Part shown: in pieces, positions 1 through 11,130 of the stretch
Numbering within the stretch: the stretch's first letter is position 1
Layout of the letters: each line of letters starts with the position of its first letter
Assembly: GCA_033439265.1 (NCBI GenBank)
Contig: JAVTVX010000031.1
Span: forward strand, 7,797,501-7,861,500
Length of the DNA stretch: 64,000 nucleotides
Direction of reading: 5' to 3'
From: Dillenia suffruticosa
Taxonomy: Eukaryota > Streptophyta > Magnoliopsida > Dilleniales > Dilleniaceae
Made by a program: the position numbers and the translations under genes
The notes under the pieces: generated by a model
The model's database searches: none
What the model was told of the DNA's origin: nothing
What the model saw: only the letters and a program-made list of their open reading frames with translations

Positions 1-330
1 TAAGTAAGAATAAAATTATTTTTAATTTTTAATTTTTAAATTTTATTTAATAATTCTTATTATTTTTATTTTATTTTGCAAAGAATAATATTACTTTATT
101 TTTTAAAATTTTTTATTATTTTATTTTAAATAATAATAAAATTATTTTATTATTTTATAATAAATTATAATTTTATATTATTCTAATATTAATAAGAAAT
201 AAGAAATAAAGATAATAAGTAAAAACAAAAAAGATATATAATTAGATGACTTGTTTGGTTTAGTGGTAAGAGTGTTTTCATATCAATAGTAACCCGCGCG
301 CTGATGTTGGTATAAGAAATAAAGACAATA
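1..330 (+). repeat. Non-autonomous CACTA-like repeat, copy 1 (fragment)
   Basis: An extremely AT-rich core (runs of TTTATTATTTTA) is followed near 205-251 by AGAAATAAAGATAATAAGTA and then a tRNA-like stretch TGGTTTAGTGGTAAGAG at 256-272. The same order, with clear similarity, occurs at about 58800-59050 on the same strand and at about 20330-20580 on the opposite strand. The left end lies outside the window. No coding capacity is visible. Confidence 0.65.
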
Positions 331-563
331 GATCTCTGTCTATCAAAATCAAATCAATGATTTTGAGAATATTAGACTTTACTATTTTTTATTTTTATAT
401 TTGTAATATTATATTTTCATATATATGATAATAGATTTTCTATATAAACTCTACTTATTATAATAATTCATTCAAACAAGAAGAATTAGGGTTACTATTA
501 TATTGTTTCCAATTCTTAACAAGCCATGTTCATATACCTTTTATCATGGTATGAGAGCCATGT
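331..563. other. AT-rich flank with weak copia primer-site-like motif
   Basis: No gene is visible. TGGTATGAGAGCC at 547-559 differs by one base from the usual initiator-Met primer site and follows a stretch with a TATATAAA-type box near 440, so this could be the end of an old copia LTR. It could equally be chance. CATGT at 559-563 is the left target duplication of the solo LTR that starts at 564. Confidence 0.3.
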
Positions 564-926
564 TGTCACGTCCCAGATCTACTCCCTTGTCGGGGCTTCA
601 TTGGCGACGGACTACCTAGTTCTCACCAGGGCTCAGTCACTTGCATAGCAATAGAAATCATACTAAAATAGTAAAATTTTCATTTATTTAAGTCACTATA
701 TATTACAAATATTTTCTATACATGATAAGCAGCGGAACTTCTATACTAGAGAGGTTATCCATAACTAAACTATCGCTACTCGTTCATTTAATCCTCTTCG
801 ACTTTTGTTCCTACAAGATCTAAAAATAGTTTTTAGTGTGAGCTTGATAGCCTAGTGAAGTCCATGTGTACATGTGTGGAAAAACTTTTATTGTAAAACC
901 GTATGATAAAGTCTTCATTGTAAAAT

Positions 927-1023
927 TGTAACACCAGAAAAAAAAAAAAATCGGGATTGGGGCTACAAAGCCCCAATCTCTCTTTTTCCCACACTTTCTC
1001 TCTCTCTCTCTCTCTCTTTTTCC

Positions 1024-1085
<62 letters not shown>

Positions 1086-3416
1086 CTTTCTCCTCTCCCT
1101 TCCGCCACCCACCGCGGCTGCTCCTCCTTCCTCCCGCGATCGCCGTCGCTGCAGCGCCTTCCCGCCTGCAGCACCTCCTCCCTCCTCACGCAAGCGCGCG
1201 ATCAGCCCGAGAGCAGCGCTTCACCTTCTGCACAGCGCGCACTCGCGCAATCTCTCGCGAGCTGCGCGATCCCTGTACGAACTCCAGCGTGACCCTGCAG
1301 CGTGTGCTAGCTCCACTGCTCACAACCGGTTCCGCCACTGTGCGAACCCCCGGTGCTATCTCCCGCGAGAGCCAGCGCGTTACCCCAGCGCGAACCAGCG
1401 CCAGCACGAGCGCGAGCGCGCTCCAACGCGTGATCTAGCTCGCGAGCACGAGCCTTAGCCTACAGGCCCACCAGGCCCGCAGACCTAGCAGCCCGCAGGC
1501 CCAGCAGCCTGTAGCCCATTGCGGCCCGCGGCCTACTAAAGCCCATTGCGGCCCGCTGCTCGCAACCCGAGACGGCCTGTGACAGTCCGCAAGTCCCTTC
1601 GAAGGTAAATGACTCAAAATTTCAATTTTCGCACTAAGGTTTCGAATTTCTTTAGTAATTGGACTTAAATTGCTCACCATTGTTTTAAATTTGGAACATT
1701 CAGGTTTTAGACCCAACCGACAGGCGAACGAAAGCTAAATCTGAGATCCGAGAAACCCTAGGTGAGAGAAATGCACCCATTTCGAAGTTTGAATAAATTT
1801 TGTTGATAAAATCCTTTATTAGGGTTTTATTTGATATAAAATTTGATGATTTGATTAGTTTTATTTTTTGGAGAGTCGTTGAAAAATAGGGAGTGACCAC
1901 CCTCCTTAAATATGTGAGTGGAACTCTAATCTCTTGCATAAAATAGTAAAACGTGTTTTCTGCCGTGTTTTCGATAAAACATGCTTTTGATATGCATTGA
2001 TCTGACGTTTGATATTGAATTTCAAGTCCGTTTTGTGATTATTGGAGTGTCTTGAATTATATTTACGATGACTATACATCCATGATTTGAAATGAAACAA
2101 TAATTGTGCCATTACTTGAAAATTTAAAATTTTCTTTTCTACCATTGCATTGGTATGCCGTTTGAAATGATTCGATGAAACAAATTGGCACGCACATTTG
2201 AAATGTTTTGATGAACTATGTGGGTTGGATGCCCACTAATTATACGATGATATGATGTTACTTGTGGGACGTTATGCCCTCGTGATACTATGATGATTCC
2301 GTAGCTACGAAAGGCGTTTGTAGAGGCACAGGTTACCCGGATATGCTTCTGCAGGAGGTATCTGTAAACGTCATTTATTCGCGGTCGGTTGAACCCACGT
2401 AGGGGGAGGATGTGTGTGATGCCACCGTCTAGCACTAGGCGGGGTCCTATACAGTTGATGAGTTTGCCCCAGCGAACTCATGGCCAACGTCGGTGTAGAG
2501 AGCGTTTTAAAGTTTATGCATAATAAAACCACCGATGCGCCTATTTTTTGTCACGGTTGACCTTTGCCAGGATCATTTTTGGCTCGCTCTGATATTACTT
2601 GATTTTAAATGGATGCATACATACTTGTTATCGTGTGATTGATTAAATGATTTCAAATTGCTAAACATATCATGTTTTGCTGCGAAATGTAAATTTTGGT
2701 TTCAAATGATATTATTTGACACTCCAATTGTTCACCCATGTTATTTATGCTTGACATTTTCCCCCTCACTCACTGGGTATCTTCCCATGATACTCACCCC
2801 TCCATTTTCTCTCATCAGACAGGATTATTGTTGTGCTGGAGCGACGCTTCAGATCTTAGAGATTTTGGTGGATTTGGGTGATATACGACGGTGAGATTTA
2901 AGTTAAATTTGAAATATGAATTTCGTACCTTATTTCGACCCTGCGAGATCTTGACATTTAGATCCGTAGTTGGCCATGTATAGTATGGGATGACTATATA
3001 ACTTATGAGCAGTTGTGTGCATAACTCTCGCTTTGGATCATTTTACTCGCATTGAGGTATCTGTAAGCGTTTTAAACTTTCTACTTGGGAAATATGTTAT
3101 GCATTGTATAACTTAGGTCTGCTCGATGTAGCGGCTACTCATGCTTTAGTTGGGCATGATAGTAAAGGTCTGTAGCTAGAACTGCTAGAAACTTATAGTC
3201 TTGCGTTGTTCTGGATGCTGGCTGTGGTGTTTGTTGATTTTGGAGAGGCTGGGATGACCATTTGTTTAAATTACAGGTCGATTTTGAATATACTGGTTTA
3301 ATTATACACGAGAAACCTCCGATTTATGGGAAGATTCTGCTCGATTTTCTGTAAAAATACAGTCGGCATCCAGGGGCAACGGGCCGCTGTTCATGATCCC
3401 GGTTTGGGGCGTGACA
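927..3416 (+). repeat. 5' LTR of G1
   Basis: 2490 bp, TGTAACACC to GCGTGACA. It opens with a poly-A/T stretch and a (CT)n microsatellite (about 975-1086), then a CpG-rich block (1100-1610), then AT-rich unique sequence that matches the 3' LTR at 6738-9038 and the G2 and G3 LTRs. The small ORFs in 833-2894 are by-products of this LTR, mostly of the CT and GC-rich parts. Confidence 0.93.
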
Positions 3417-3423
3417 GTTCTAT

Positions 3424-3435
3424 TGGTATCAGAGC
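3424..3435 (+). promoter_or_regulatory. Primer binding site of G1 (initiator-Met tRNA type)
   Basis: TGGTATCAGAGC lies 7 bases after the 5' LTR end, matching the 3' end of plant initiator methionine tRNA. This is the usual primer site for this element group. Confidence 0.85.
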
Positions 3436-3712
3436 GTCTAGGTTAGAGAAAAGATAGTCGTAAGAGTTTTCCCAAATATATGAAAAGTTCTCAATGCATT
3501 AGAGAGTTTCATATAGTCATTTAAAGTCTCATACTTGGCCATAGGTATATAAGTGCTTTTAAATTATGGAGTTGGATACATAATGCTTCTAACCCGTTAT
3601 TTCGCATTCAAATGCTTTGAATTATAGTTCATTTTTTTGGGGGTTAGTTACGGAGCAACTAACCTTAACTCTTGATTTCTATATAATAACAATGTATTCT
3701 TTTCACAGAATT

Positions 3713-5159
3713 ATGTCACCTAGACGTAGTAGGAGGGGTGCTAGATTCACTTCACTTGAGGGTCTTACAGTGCCTGATACACCTAGGAAACCTGAGGCGC
3801 CACAAGTACCAGAGGTTGCTTCCTCTACTCGAGCACGCTCACCAGCGCCACCCCGGCACCTCCATTAGCTGTTACAGCCGAGATTCCTCCACCACCACTC
3901 GATGCCTTGAGGCAGTGGCAGGAGTGGTACAATAGATATGGGGTGCAGATGCCACCACCTCCACTACAGACTCCAACGACTGCACCTGCGGCTGTACCTG
4001 CTCATTCAGCACCGATTCCTCCTTCGGTGGCCGGCCCTTCCGTTTCTACTCTGACCGATGAGACGTTGGCTACTTTGAGGCACATCCACGAGCTCACTCA
4101 GTTGGTAAAAGAGTCTTGGCAGCTCGGATGCATAGACTTTTCAGGATTCAGTAATGCAGTAGTGGCGAAACACTGGATCAACAGGATTCATAGGATCCTT
4201 ATGGATTTGGGGTTGTCAGAGGAGCTCAGATTGAGAGTTGCTGAGAGACTCCTCGACGGAGATGCCCTCTCGTGGTGGGAGGCTATCCGTGACAGTGCTA
4301 CACAGACCCTGCGGTGGGAGGACTTTTTACGAGAGTTCGACCGCAGGTACTTTACCCCGTTCCAGCACCCGTTCTAGCAGGACCGGATGAGGACGGAGTT
4401 CCTGCACTTGCTCTAGGGGACGAGGTCAGTTTCAGAGTACGAGGCTGAGCTTAGACGACTAGCCGTCTTTGTCCCCGATATGGCTATACCGGCTCAGATG
4501 AGGTTCAAGTTTGAAGATGGCCTCCAATTGAGCATCAGGAAATATATGACGGTGACTCCCTCTTTTATATTATCAGAGGTGATTGATTCAGCGTATCGGG
4601 TGGAAGAGATCGTCCGAGTAGAGGCTAGACAGAGGGAAAGTCACCAGAAGAGGGTCACAGGGTGGACAGTCGTCGAAGAGGGGTAGAGGTTCTGGATATC
4701 CCAGAGGTTCTTCTAGCTTCAGACCAGTAGCACTGGGATAGGGACCTCGACCACAGGGTTTTGGGGCACCAGCCCCTAGTGGCTCTACGCAGTTTGCTAC
4801 ACAGAGACCGCCCTTCTGCCATAGATGTAGCAACCACCATGCCTTTGGGGCATGTAGAGTACTAGTTAGTTGCTTCCAGTGTGGGAAGCAAGGTCACGTT
4901 AGGAGTGTCTGCCCCAATTTAGGTCAAGGAGGATTGACTTTGTAGAGTGTACTGGTACGTCTGGTATAGGCCAGCAGGGGGCAACTGCGCACTCAACTCT
5001 TACCGCTCCTCGTACTATAGCGCCGGGAGTAATACAGTGCTAGGATCGTCGTGATAGTAGCCTAGGGCCCAGGCTTGTGTTTTTGCAATGACACAGGAGG
5101 ATGCACAGACAAACCCTGATATTATTATGAGTAATCCTCCCGTAGACCCCTCAGTATAG
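3713..5159 (+). pseudogene. G1 gag pseudogene
   Basis: Capsid/nucleocapsid protein that would package element RNA in cytoplasmic particles. The start is MSPRRSRRGARF at 3713, aligned with MPPRRGRRGARF in G2. A proline-rich linker is followed by the retrotransposon gag core (HWINRIHRILMDLGLSEELR, then WWEAI, WEDFLREF, YFTPF). A CCHC zinc knuckle (CFQCGKQGHVRSVC) lies near 4875-4920 and is intact. A one-base loss near 3860 shifts the frame. Stops occur at 4375 (TAG) and 4414 (TAG), with further frame changes near 4660-4690. Compared with G2, about 12 bases are extra near 4362. The product would be truncated. Confidence 0.88.
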
Positions 5160-5322
5160 TACTTTTGTTGTACTTTCTGTATGATTTTTTTTGTATATCA
5201 TGATATCGATATACAGTTTTGACTAGTTAAAGTTTTCGAAACTTAACTAATTTGATATATATATATATTCGTTCACTTTTTCTTTACATTTTAAATGCTG
5301 TTGATCTTTTTCTTACTTTTAG
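5154..5322 (+). other. T-rich, intron-like spacer between gag and pol of G1
   Basis: About 170 bases of T-rich non-coding sequence separate the gag end (in-frame TAG at 5157) from the pol start. It begins GTATAG, contains TTAACTAA-like branch sequence near 5242 and ends CTTACTTTTAG. G2 has the matching spacer at 53515-53688. The predicted splice phase does not clearly join the frames, so an intron is only a suggestion. Confidence 0.4.
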
Positions 5323-5327
5323 GTACC

Positions 5328-6689
5328 ATGCGAATATTCGATATCGACGCCAGTATTCTCATAGATACCGGGTCGAATTTTTCCTATGTGAGCGACACGT
5401 TCGCTCGCCATTCTGATAGATCTCTCGCTACTTGTGAGGAGATTATGGTAGTTACTCCTCTTGACAAGCATATCATTATAGATACAGTCTATAGGGGCTG
5501 TGAGGTCGGTATTGGGGAGACGATATTAGAAGCAGAGTTTGTAGCACGATGCTTGGTGTGCCAGCAGGTGAAGGCCGAGCATTAACGTCCAACGGGCATA
5601 CTGCAGCCTCTTCCCATTCCTGAGTGAAAATAGGAGCATATTACTATGGAATTCGTGATGGGGTTGCCGCGGACTTCTACACGGCATGATGCGATTTGGG
5701 TGATTGTCAATCGACTCACCAAATCTGCACATTTTATCCCTATCCGCGGTGACTATTCCTTAGAGGCGTTGGCACGTCTCTACATTGATACCATAGTTCG
5801 GCTTCATGGGGTGGCTGTGTCGATTGTTTCAGATAGGGACCCCAGGTTCACATATAGGTTTAGGCCCAAGTTGCAGGAGGCATTGGGTACTATATTGAAC
5901 TTCAGTACGGCATATCATCCTCAGACGGACGGCCAGTCTGAGAGGACGATTCAGACGCTCGAGGATATGCTTCGAGCATGTGTCATTGATTTTCATGGTA
6001 GTTGGGATCGGCACCTTCCACTGCTCGAGTTCGCATATAATAACAGTTATCAGGCCAGTATAGGGATATCCCCGTATAAGGCACTATATGGCAGAAAGTG
6101 TCGTACCCCGATACGCTGGGATAAGGTCGGAGAGCGACGTCTCAGCAGTATTGAGTTGATTGAGCAAACAAAAGACAAAGTTAAGGTCATCCGTGAGCGG
6201 ATGAAAGCCGCCCAGGACAAACAGAAGGCATATGCCGATCGTAGGCGGCGACCTCTTGATTTTGCTATGGGAGATATAGTTTTCTTGAGTATATCTCCTT
6301 GGAAGGGAGTTACACGGTTCAGGCAGCGGGGCAAGTTGAGCCCCAGATATATTGGGCCCTCCCGTATCCTTGAGAGGGTCGAAAGTGTGGCATATAGATT
6401 GCAACTGCCAGATGAACTATCCCGTATTGACGACGTATTCCATGTCTCAATACTCAGGAAATACTTGGCCGATCATTCTCATGTACTTGAGCCTCCACCT
6501 CTTGAGTTACGAGAGGACCTTAGTCTTCCAGTTCAGCCGTGGCTATTCTAGATTGACAGGTCAGAAAGTTGCGGAGTAAGGAAATTTCATTGGTCAAAGT
6601 TTTTGTGGAGGAGTGATCAGGTCGAGGAGGAGACCCGGGAGCCCAAGGAGGCTATGAGGAGACAGTACCCCCATTTATTTGCAGTTTAG
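5328..6689 (+). pseudogene. G1 pol remnant: protease fused to integrase and chromodomain
   Basis: One reading frame runs from 5328 to 6551, broken by three stops near 5583-5630. Order: aspartic protease start with intact DTGS motif (Asp codon 5364), then directly the integrase zinc-binding end ([11 protein letters not shown]), integrase core ([34 protein letters not shown]) and the GPF-type region (KLSPRYIGPSRIL, VFHVSILRKYL). After 6551 a frame change leads into a chromodomain ending QYPHLFAV at 6689. Protease C-terminus, reverse transcriptase and RNase H are absent because of a deletion at 5531-5536. The first catalytic Asp of the integrase DDE triad is Asn here ([10 protein letters not shown], codon 5709). 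The product is inactive. Confidence 0.92.
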
Positions 6690-6724
6690 TCTTCTTTTAA
6701 TTTCGAGGATGAAACTTGATTTTA

Positions 6725-6737
6725 TGGAGATAGAAAA
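6725..6737 (+). promoter_or_regulatory. Polypurine tract of G1
   Basis: GGAGATAGAAAA immediately before the 3' LTR. The matching G2 tract is AGGGGGTTAGAAAA, so the G1 tract has drifted. Confidence 0.6.
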
Positions 6738-6841
6738 TGTAACACCAGAAAGAAAAAAAAAATTAGGATTGGGGCTAAAAAGCCCCGATCTCTCTTTTTC
6801 CCTCTCTCTCTCTCTCTCTTTTTCCCTCTCTCTCTCTCTCT

Positions 6842-6909
<68 letters not shown>

Positions 6910-9038
6910 TTCTCCTCTCCCTTCCGCCGCCCACCGCGGCTGCTCCTCCTTCCTCCCGCGATCGCTACCGCTGCAGCGCCTTCCCTCCTGTAGCGCCTAC
7001 TCCCTCCTCACGCGAGCGCGCGATCAGCCCGTGAGCAACTCGCGAGCACGAGCCTTAGCCCACGAGGCCCACGAGGCCCGCAGACCCAGCAACCTGCAGG
7101 CTCACTAGGCCGCAGACCCAGCAGCCCGCAAGCCCCAGGCCCGCAAGCCCACTGCGGCCCGCGGCTCGCAGCCCGAGATGGCCTGTGACAGTCCGCGAGT
7201 CCCTGCGAAGGTAAATGACTCAAAGTTTCAATTTTCGTACTAAAATTTTGAATTTCTTTAGTAATTGGACTTAAATTGTTCATCATTGTTTCGCATTTGG
7301 AAACAGTCAGGTTTTAGACCCAACCGACGGGTGAACGAAAGTTAGATCTGAGATCCGAGAAACCTAGGTGAGAGAAATGCACCAACTTCGAAGTTTGAAT
7401 AAATTTTGTTGATAAAATCCCTTATTACGGTTTTATTTGATATAAAATTTGATAATTTGATTAGGTTTGTCTTTTGGAGAGTCGTTAAAAAATAGGGAGT
7501 GACAACCCTCTTTAGATATGTGAGTGGGACTCTAATCTCTTTCATAAAATAGTAAAACATGTTTTCTGCCGTGTTTTCGATAAAACATGTTTTTGATATA
7601 TATTGATTTGACATATGATATTGAATTTCAAGTCCGTTTTGTGATTATTTGAGTGTCTTGAATTATATTTACGATGACTATGCATCCATGGTTTGAAATG
7701 AAACAATAATTGTGCCATTACTTGAAAATTTAAAATTTCCTTTTCTACCGTTGCATTGGTATGTTGTTTGAAATGATTCGATGAAACGTATTGGCATGCA
7801 GATTTGAAATGTTTTGATGAACTATGTAGGTTGGATGCCCACTAGTTATGCGATGATATGATGTTACTTGTGGGACGTTGTGTCCTCGTGATACTATGAT
7901 GATTCCGTAGCTACGAAAGGCGTTTGTAAAGGCACAGGTTGCCTGGATACGCATCTGCAGGAGGTATCTGCAAACGTCATTTATTCTAAGGGCTATAGGC
8001 GCGGCCGGTTGAACCCACGTAGGGCGAGGACGTGTGTGACGCCACCGTCTAGTACCGGGCGGGGTCCTATACACGTTGATGAGTTAGCCCCAGCGAACTC
8101 ATGGCCAACGTCAGGGTAGAGAGCGTTTTAAAGTCTATGCATAATAAAACCCCCGATGAGCCTATCCTTGATCACGGTTGACCTTTGCCAGGATCATTTT
8201 TGGCTCGCTCTGATATTACTTGATTTTAAATGGATGCATACATACTTGTTATCGTGTGATTGATTAAATGATTTCAAATTGCTAAACATATCATGTTTTG
8301 CTGCGAAATGTAAATTTTTGTTTCAAATGATATTATTTGACACTTCAATTGTTCACCCATATTATTTATGCTTGACATTTTCCCCCTCACTCACTGGGTA
8401 TCTTCCCATGATACTCACCCATCCATTTTCTCTCCTAAGACAGGATGATTGTTGTGCTGGAGCGACGCTTTAGATCTTAAAGATTTTGGTGGATTTGGGT
8501 GATATACGACGGTGAGATTTAAGTTAAATTTGAAATATGAATTTCGTACCTTATTTCGACCCTACGAGGTCTTGACATTTAGGTCCGTAGTTGGCTGTGT
8601 ATATTATAGGATGACTGTATAACTTATGAGTTGTTGTGTGCATAACTCTCGCTTTGGTTCATTTTACTTGCATTGAGATATTTGTAAGCGTTTTAAACTT
8701 TCTATTTGGGAAATGTGTTGTGCATTGTATAAACTTAGATCCGCTCAGTGTAGCGGCTGCTAATGCTCTAGTTAGGCATGACAGTAGAGGTCTGTGGCTA
8801 AAACTGCTAGAAACTTGTAGTCTTGCATTGTTCTGGATACTAGCTGTGGTGTTTGTTGATTTTGGAGAGGCTGGGATGACCGTTTGTTTAAATTACAGGT
8901 CAATTTTGAATATACATGTTTAATTGTACATGGGAAACCTCTGATTTATGGAGAGATTCTGCCAGATTTTTTGTAAAAATATAGCCGGCATCCAAGGGTA
9001 ACGGGCGGCTGTTCACGATCCTGGTTTGGGGCGTGACA
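6738..9038 (+). repeat. 3' LTR of G1
   Basis: 2301 bp, same ends as the 5' LTR. It lacks about 220 bases of the CpG-rich block (equivalent of about 1217-1437) but keeps CTAAGGGCTATAGGCG near 7985, which the 5' LTR has lost. A long (CT)n run lies at 6790-6916; the ORFs read through it are artefacts. Confidence 0.93.
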
Positions 9039-9640
9039 AAAATTTTGTGAAAAGCTATTGATTTAAAATGCAGTAACAACATGCATAATTCAATAATAAC
9101 AGTAATCCAATACAGCACGAGCAATAGTTTACTATCGTCTTATCTCTCCATAATAATCTCTCTATCCCTCTTAGGAGGTCCATTTCTAGAAAGATCTAAC
9201 AGTCTCCCCCACATTAAGTAGACAGACCTCCTATCCACTATAATGGGAACTACCGGTATGTACTTTGACGCTCGACAAAGCCCTTGCTTGCTCGAACTAT
9301 ATCCACACATATCGGCTTATATAACAAATACAAACACATACATTGATGCAGTAGTAGGAAAATCACTCTAATAGTTGTAAATTATGATTGCAGTAGAAAA
9401 TCACGGTTGCAATAGAAAATCATGATAGTTATGCATAAAAATATATGAATAAAAATGACACTCATTTTAAGGAAATATAAAGAACACTCACCTCAAAGGG
9501 TTTTAGTCAGAGTTCAGTTAAATGTCTTGTTTCCTCTGAGTTTACTACTTTCCTTTTTTTTCCTCTCTTTCTTCCTCTTCTTTTTCTCTCTTTTCTCTCT
9601 CTTGGCCGAATTTTTGTTTGGGGATGGAAGGGGGGATGGG

Positions 9641-9648
9641 TATTTATA
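9641..9648 (-). promoter_or_regulatory. Candidate TATA box of the solo LTR
   Basis: TATAAATA on the minus strand, followed downstream (lower coordinates) by a GA/CT-rich stretch at 9536-9605 typical of an LTR R/U5 leader. This supports minus-strand orientation. Confidence 0.5.
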
Positions 9649-9873
9649 GATTTTAGGATGTCTGATGAGTCAGCAGTTCGGTGCCTATGGTGACGACACA
9701 TGGCAAAGGATTTGACACATGTATGGACACGTGTCATGCGGTGGCATGTGGACAGCATGCATGATGACACGTCAATGGTGGTGGAAGGAAGGTAAGGCGG
9801 CGGTCTTGGGGTGTCTAGGTTCAATGTACTTGCATTCAAGTCACATAATATTTGAGGCATGTAGCACTATGTA

Positions 9874-9930
9874 CTTATTTAGGTGTAATATCATTTAAGT
9901 AATACTTAAATGATATTACACGTAAATAAG
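9874..9930. repeat. 57-bp near-perfect hairpin inside the solo LTR
   Basis: Two 28-base arms around a single central A at 9902. The inner 19 bases of each arm (GTGTAATATCATTTAAGTA and its complement) pair perfectly, and the outer part has one mismatch. It lies in what would be the minus-strand U3 of the solo LTR. Confidence 0.85.
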
Positions 9931-10323
9931 AAAATACCCCCTATTTGGATTCAATAAACATAATTTCAGAATCTAATTCTTTAAAGATAAAATGTCAATT
10001 CTCACTTCCAAAAACAAAACTCGAAACGACTAAGTTTGATAGACTTTATTTGGAGAGTTAATGGCTTAGAAAAATTCTAAAAAATAGATTTTAAGCTATT
10101 TGATATATAAGAAGCAATTATCGATACTTTTTCTTCTCATTTTCTAAATATTTCAGATACCTCATTTTTGGGGTACTTAATTTCCAACAGACCGGTCAAA
10201 CCTAGATTTCGACATTCTAGATGTCCATTTTCGTACCCAATTCACATTTTTCTAGTAACATCCTCATTTTATTATTAACAATAATTTATTTCTTGTAACT
10301 AAAATCGGGTATGTGACACATGT

Positions 10324-10548
10324 TCACATTTCTTTGAACTCTCACAACTCAAATTATCATTCAGCATGCACTCAAGCTTCCAAAATTGCATAAAATACAA
10401 GTTAGAAGTTAACTAAGAAGAACAAGACATCAGATTTGTTGTTTCATAAATGGATCCAAAAATTCCCACATTCTTTTACCTTTACTCCAATCATCAGTTG
10501 TTGGACAACAAGTGTAATTTCTATCAATCAAATCAATCCTAGTAAAAT

Positions 10549-10620
<72 letters not shown>

Positions 10621-11130
10621 GTATATATATACTTGATAGCACTCTAGGGCATCATATATATGGAATTTCGCTTACGTGATACATCCAATCGCAATCTAAT
10701 CCCATCATCAATACCAACTTGGGATACATATTCTTGAAATTTTATCATCCTCATATATGAGCCTTTCACACTCTTACACTATCTCTAATATTTTTCAAGA
10801 ACTGAGAAACTACTTTCAAACCCCACGAACAATGGGATTCAAAACATGAGCACAATAACGAACGTGAAATGAGTCACTATCACACAACAAACCATGTTGC
10901 ATATTTCAATGACCACTCAACTTCTTACCAAAGATTCATGAACAGAACTATTATCTAAAGTAATAGAAAAAATCTTTTTATTTATGCCCCATATTGTAAG
11001 TAATCATATACAGCAGTAGCACTCAATATTAGTGTGAAAAGACATGTATAAAAGATTCAATATTTTATTATAAAGTCTCCAATTTCTATTAACAAAATGA
11101 GTAGTCAAACATATATAACTTTCGGTTTTT
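10324..11130 (-). pseudogene. hAT (Ac/RICESLEEPER-like) transposase fragment
   Basis: Reading the minus strand from about 11126 down, hAT transposase segments appear in the right order: YICLTTHFVNRNW, then WGINKKIFSITLDNSS (DDE-region motif), LLCDSDSFHVRYCAHVLN in a shifted frame, FLKNIRDSV, KGSYMRMIKFQEYVSQVGID, LRLDVSRKRNS (family: LDVPTRWNST), then after a microsatellite NYTCCPTTDDWSKGKRMWEF and SNLYFMQFWKLE. Frames change several times and stops are frequent. The N-terminal BED finger and the C-terminal dimerisation domain are absent. The solo LTR lies at its 3' side. Function in life: cut-and-paste transposase. Confidence 0.78.
10551..10632. repeat. (TA)n-(GTAT)n microsatellite
   Basis: About 40 bases of (AT)n followed by about seven GTAT units and a short TATA tail. 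It sits inside the hAT transposase relic, between the segments equivalent to LDVPTRWNST and DxNYxxCP, so it is an insertion or expansion in a once-coding region. Confidence 0.95.

Larger units (their letters stand above)
927..9038 (+). mobile_element. Gypsy element G1 (Tekay/Del-like chromovirus), internally deleted
   Basis: Complete in outline: 5' LTR 927-3416, primer site, gag, protease, integrase with chromodomain, polypurine tract and 3' LTR 6738-9038. Both LTRs start TGTAACACC and end TGACA. The target duplication AAAAT is present at 922-926 and 9039-9043. The element inserted into an older solo LTR. Reverse transcriptase and RNase H are missing, so the copy cannot move unaided. Many LTR differences indicate an old insertion. 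Confidence 0.95.
564..10318 (-). mobile_element. Solo LTR (gypsy-like), split by element G1
   Basis: The outer ends are TGTCAC at 564 and GTGACA ending at 10318, a 6-bp terminal inverted repeat of LTR type. They are flanked by identical 5-bp duplications CATGT at 559-563 and 10319-10323. Removing G1 (927-9038) and one copy of its target duplication leaves about 1.64 kb. The minus strand has TATAAATA at 9641-9648 followed by a GA-rich leader, so transcription would run leftwards. No internal retroelement region remains, which indicates LTR-LTR recombination. The small ORF on the minus strand near 9507-9860 lies inside this LTR and is not taken as a gene. Confidence 0.75.

Noticed and set aside
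250..320. tRNA gene at TGGTTTAGTGGTAAGAG
   Set aside because: No B-box, acceptor stem or anticodon arm; it is treated as part of a repeat family with a tRNA-like module.
547..559. Copia primer site defining an LTR at the left edge
   Set aside because: Only one short near-match, with no second LTR or gag nearby; noted as a weak possibility only.
833..1407. ORFs of up to 118 codons over the (CT)n and GC-rich part of the G1 5' LTR
   Set aside because: They are read from a dinucleotide repeat on both strands and lie within an LTR; similar ORFs occur at every LTR copy.
9507..9860. 117-codon minus-strand ORF
   Set aside because: Lies inside the solo LTR and runs through its GA-rich leader; no motif.
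9883..9921. Solo LTR right end at the TGTAATATC palindrome
   Set aside because: The flank there (CGTAA) does not match CATGT, while the end at 10318 gives a perfect duplication and inverted termini.
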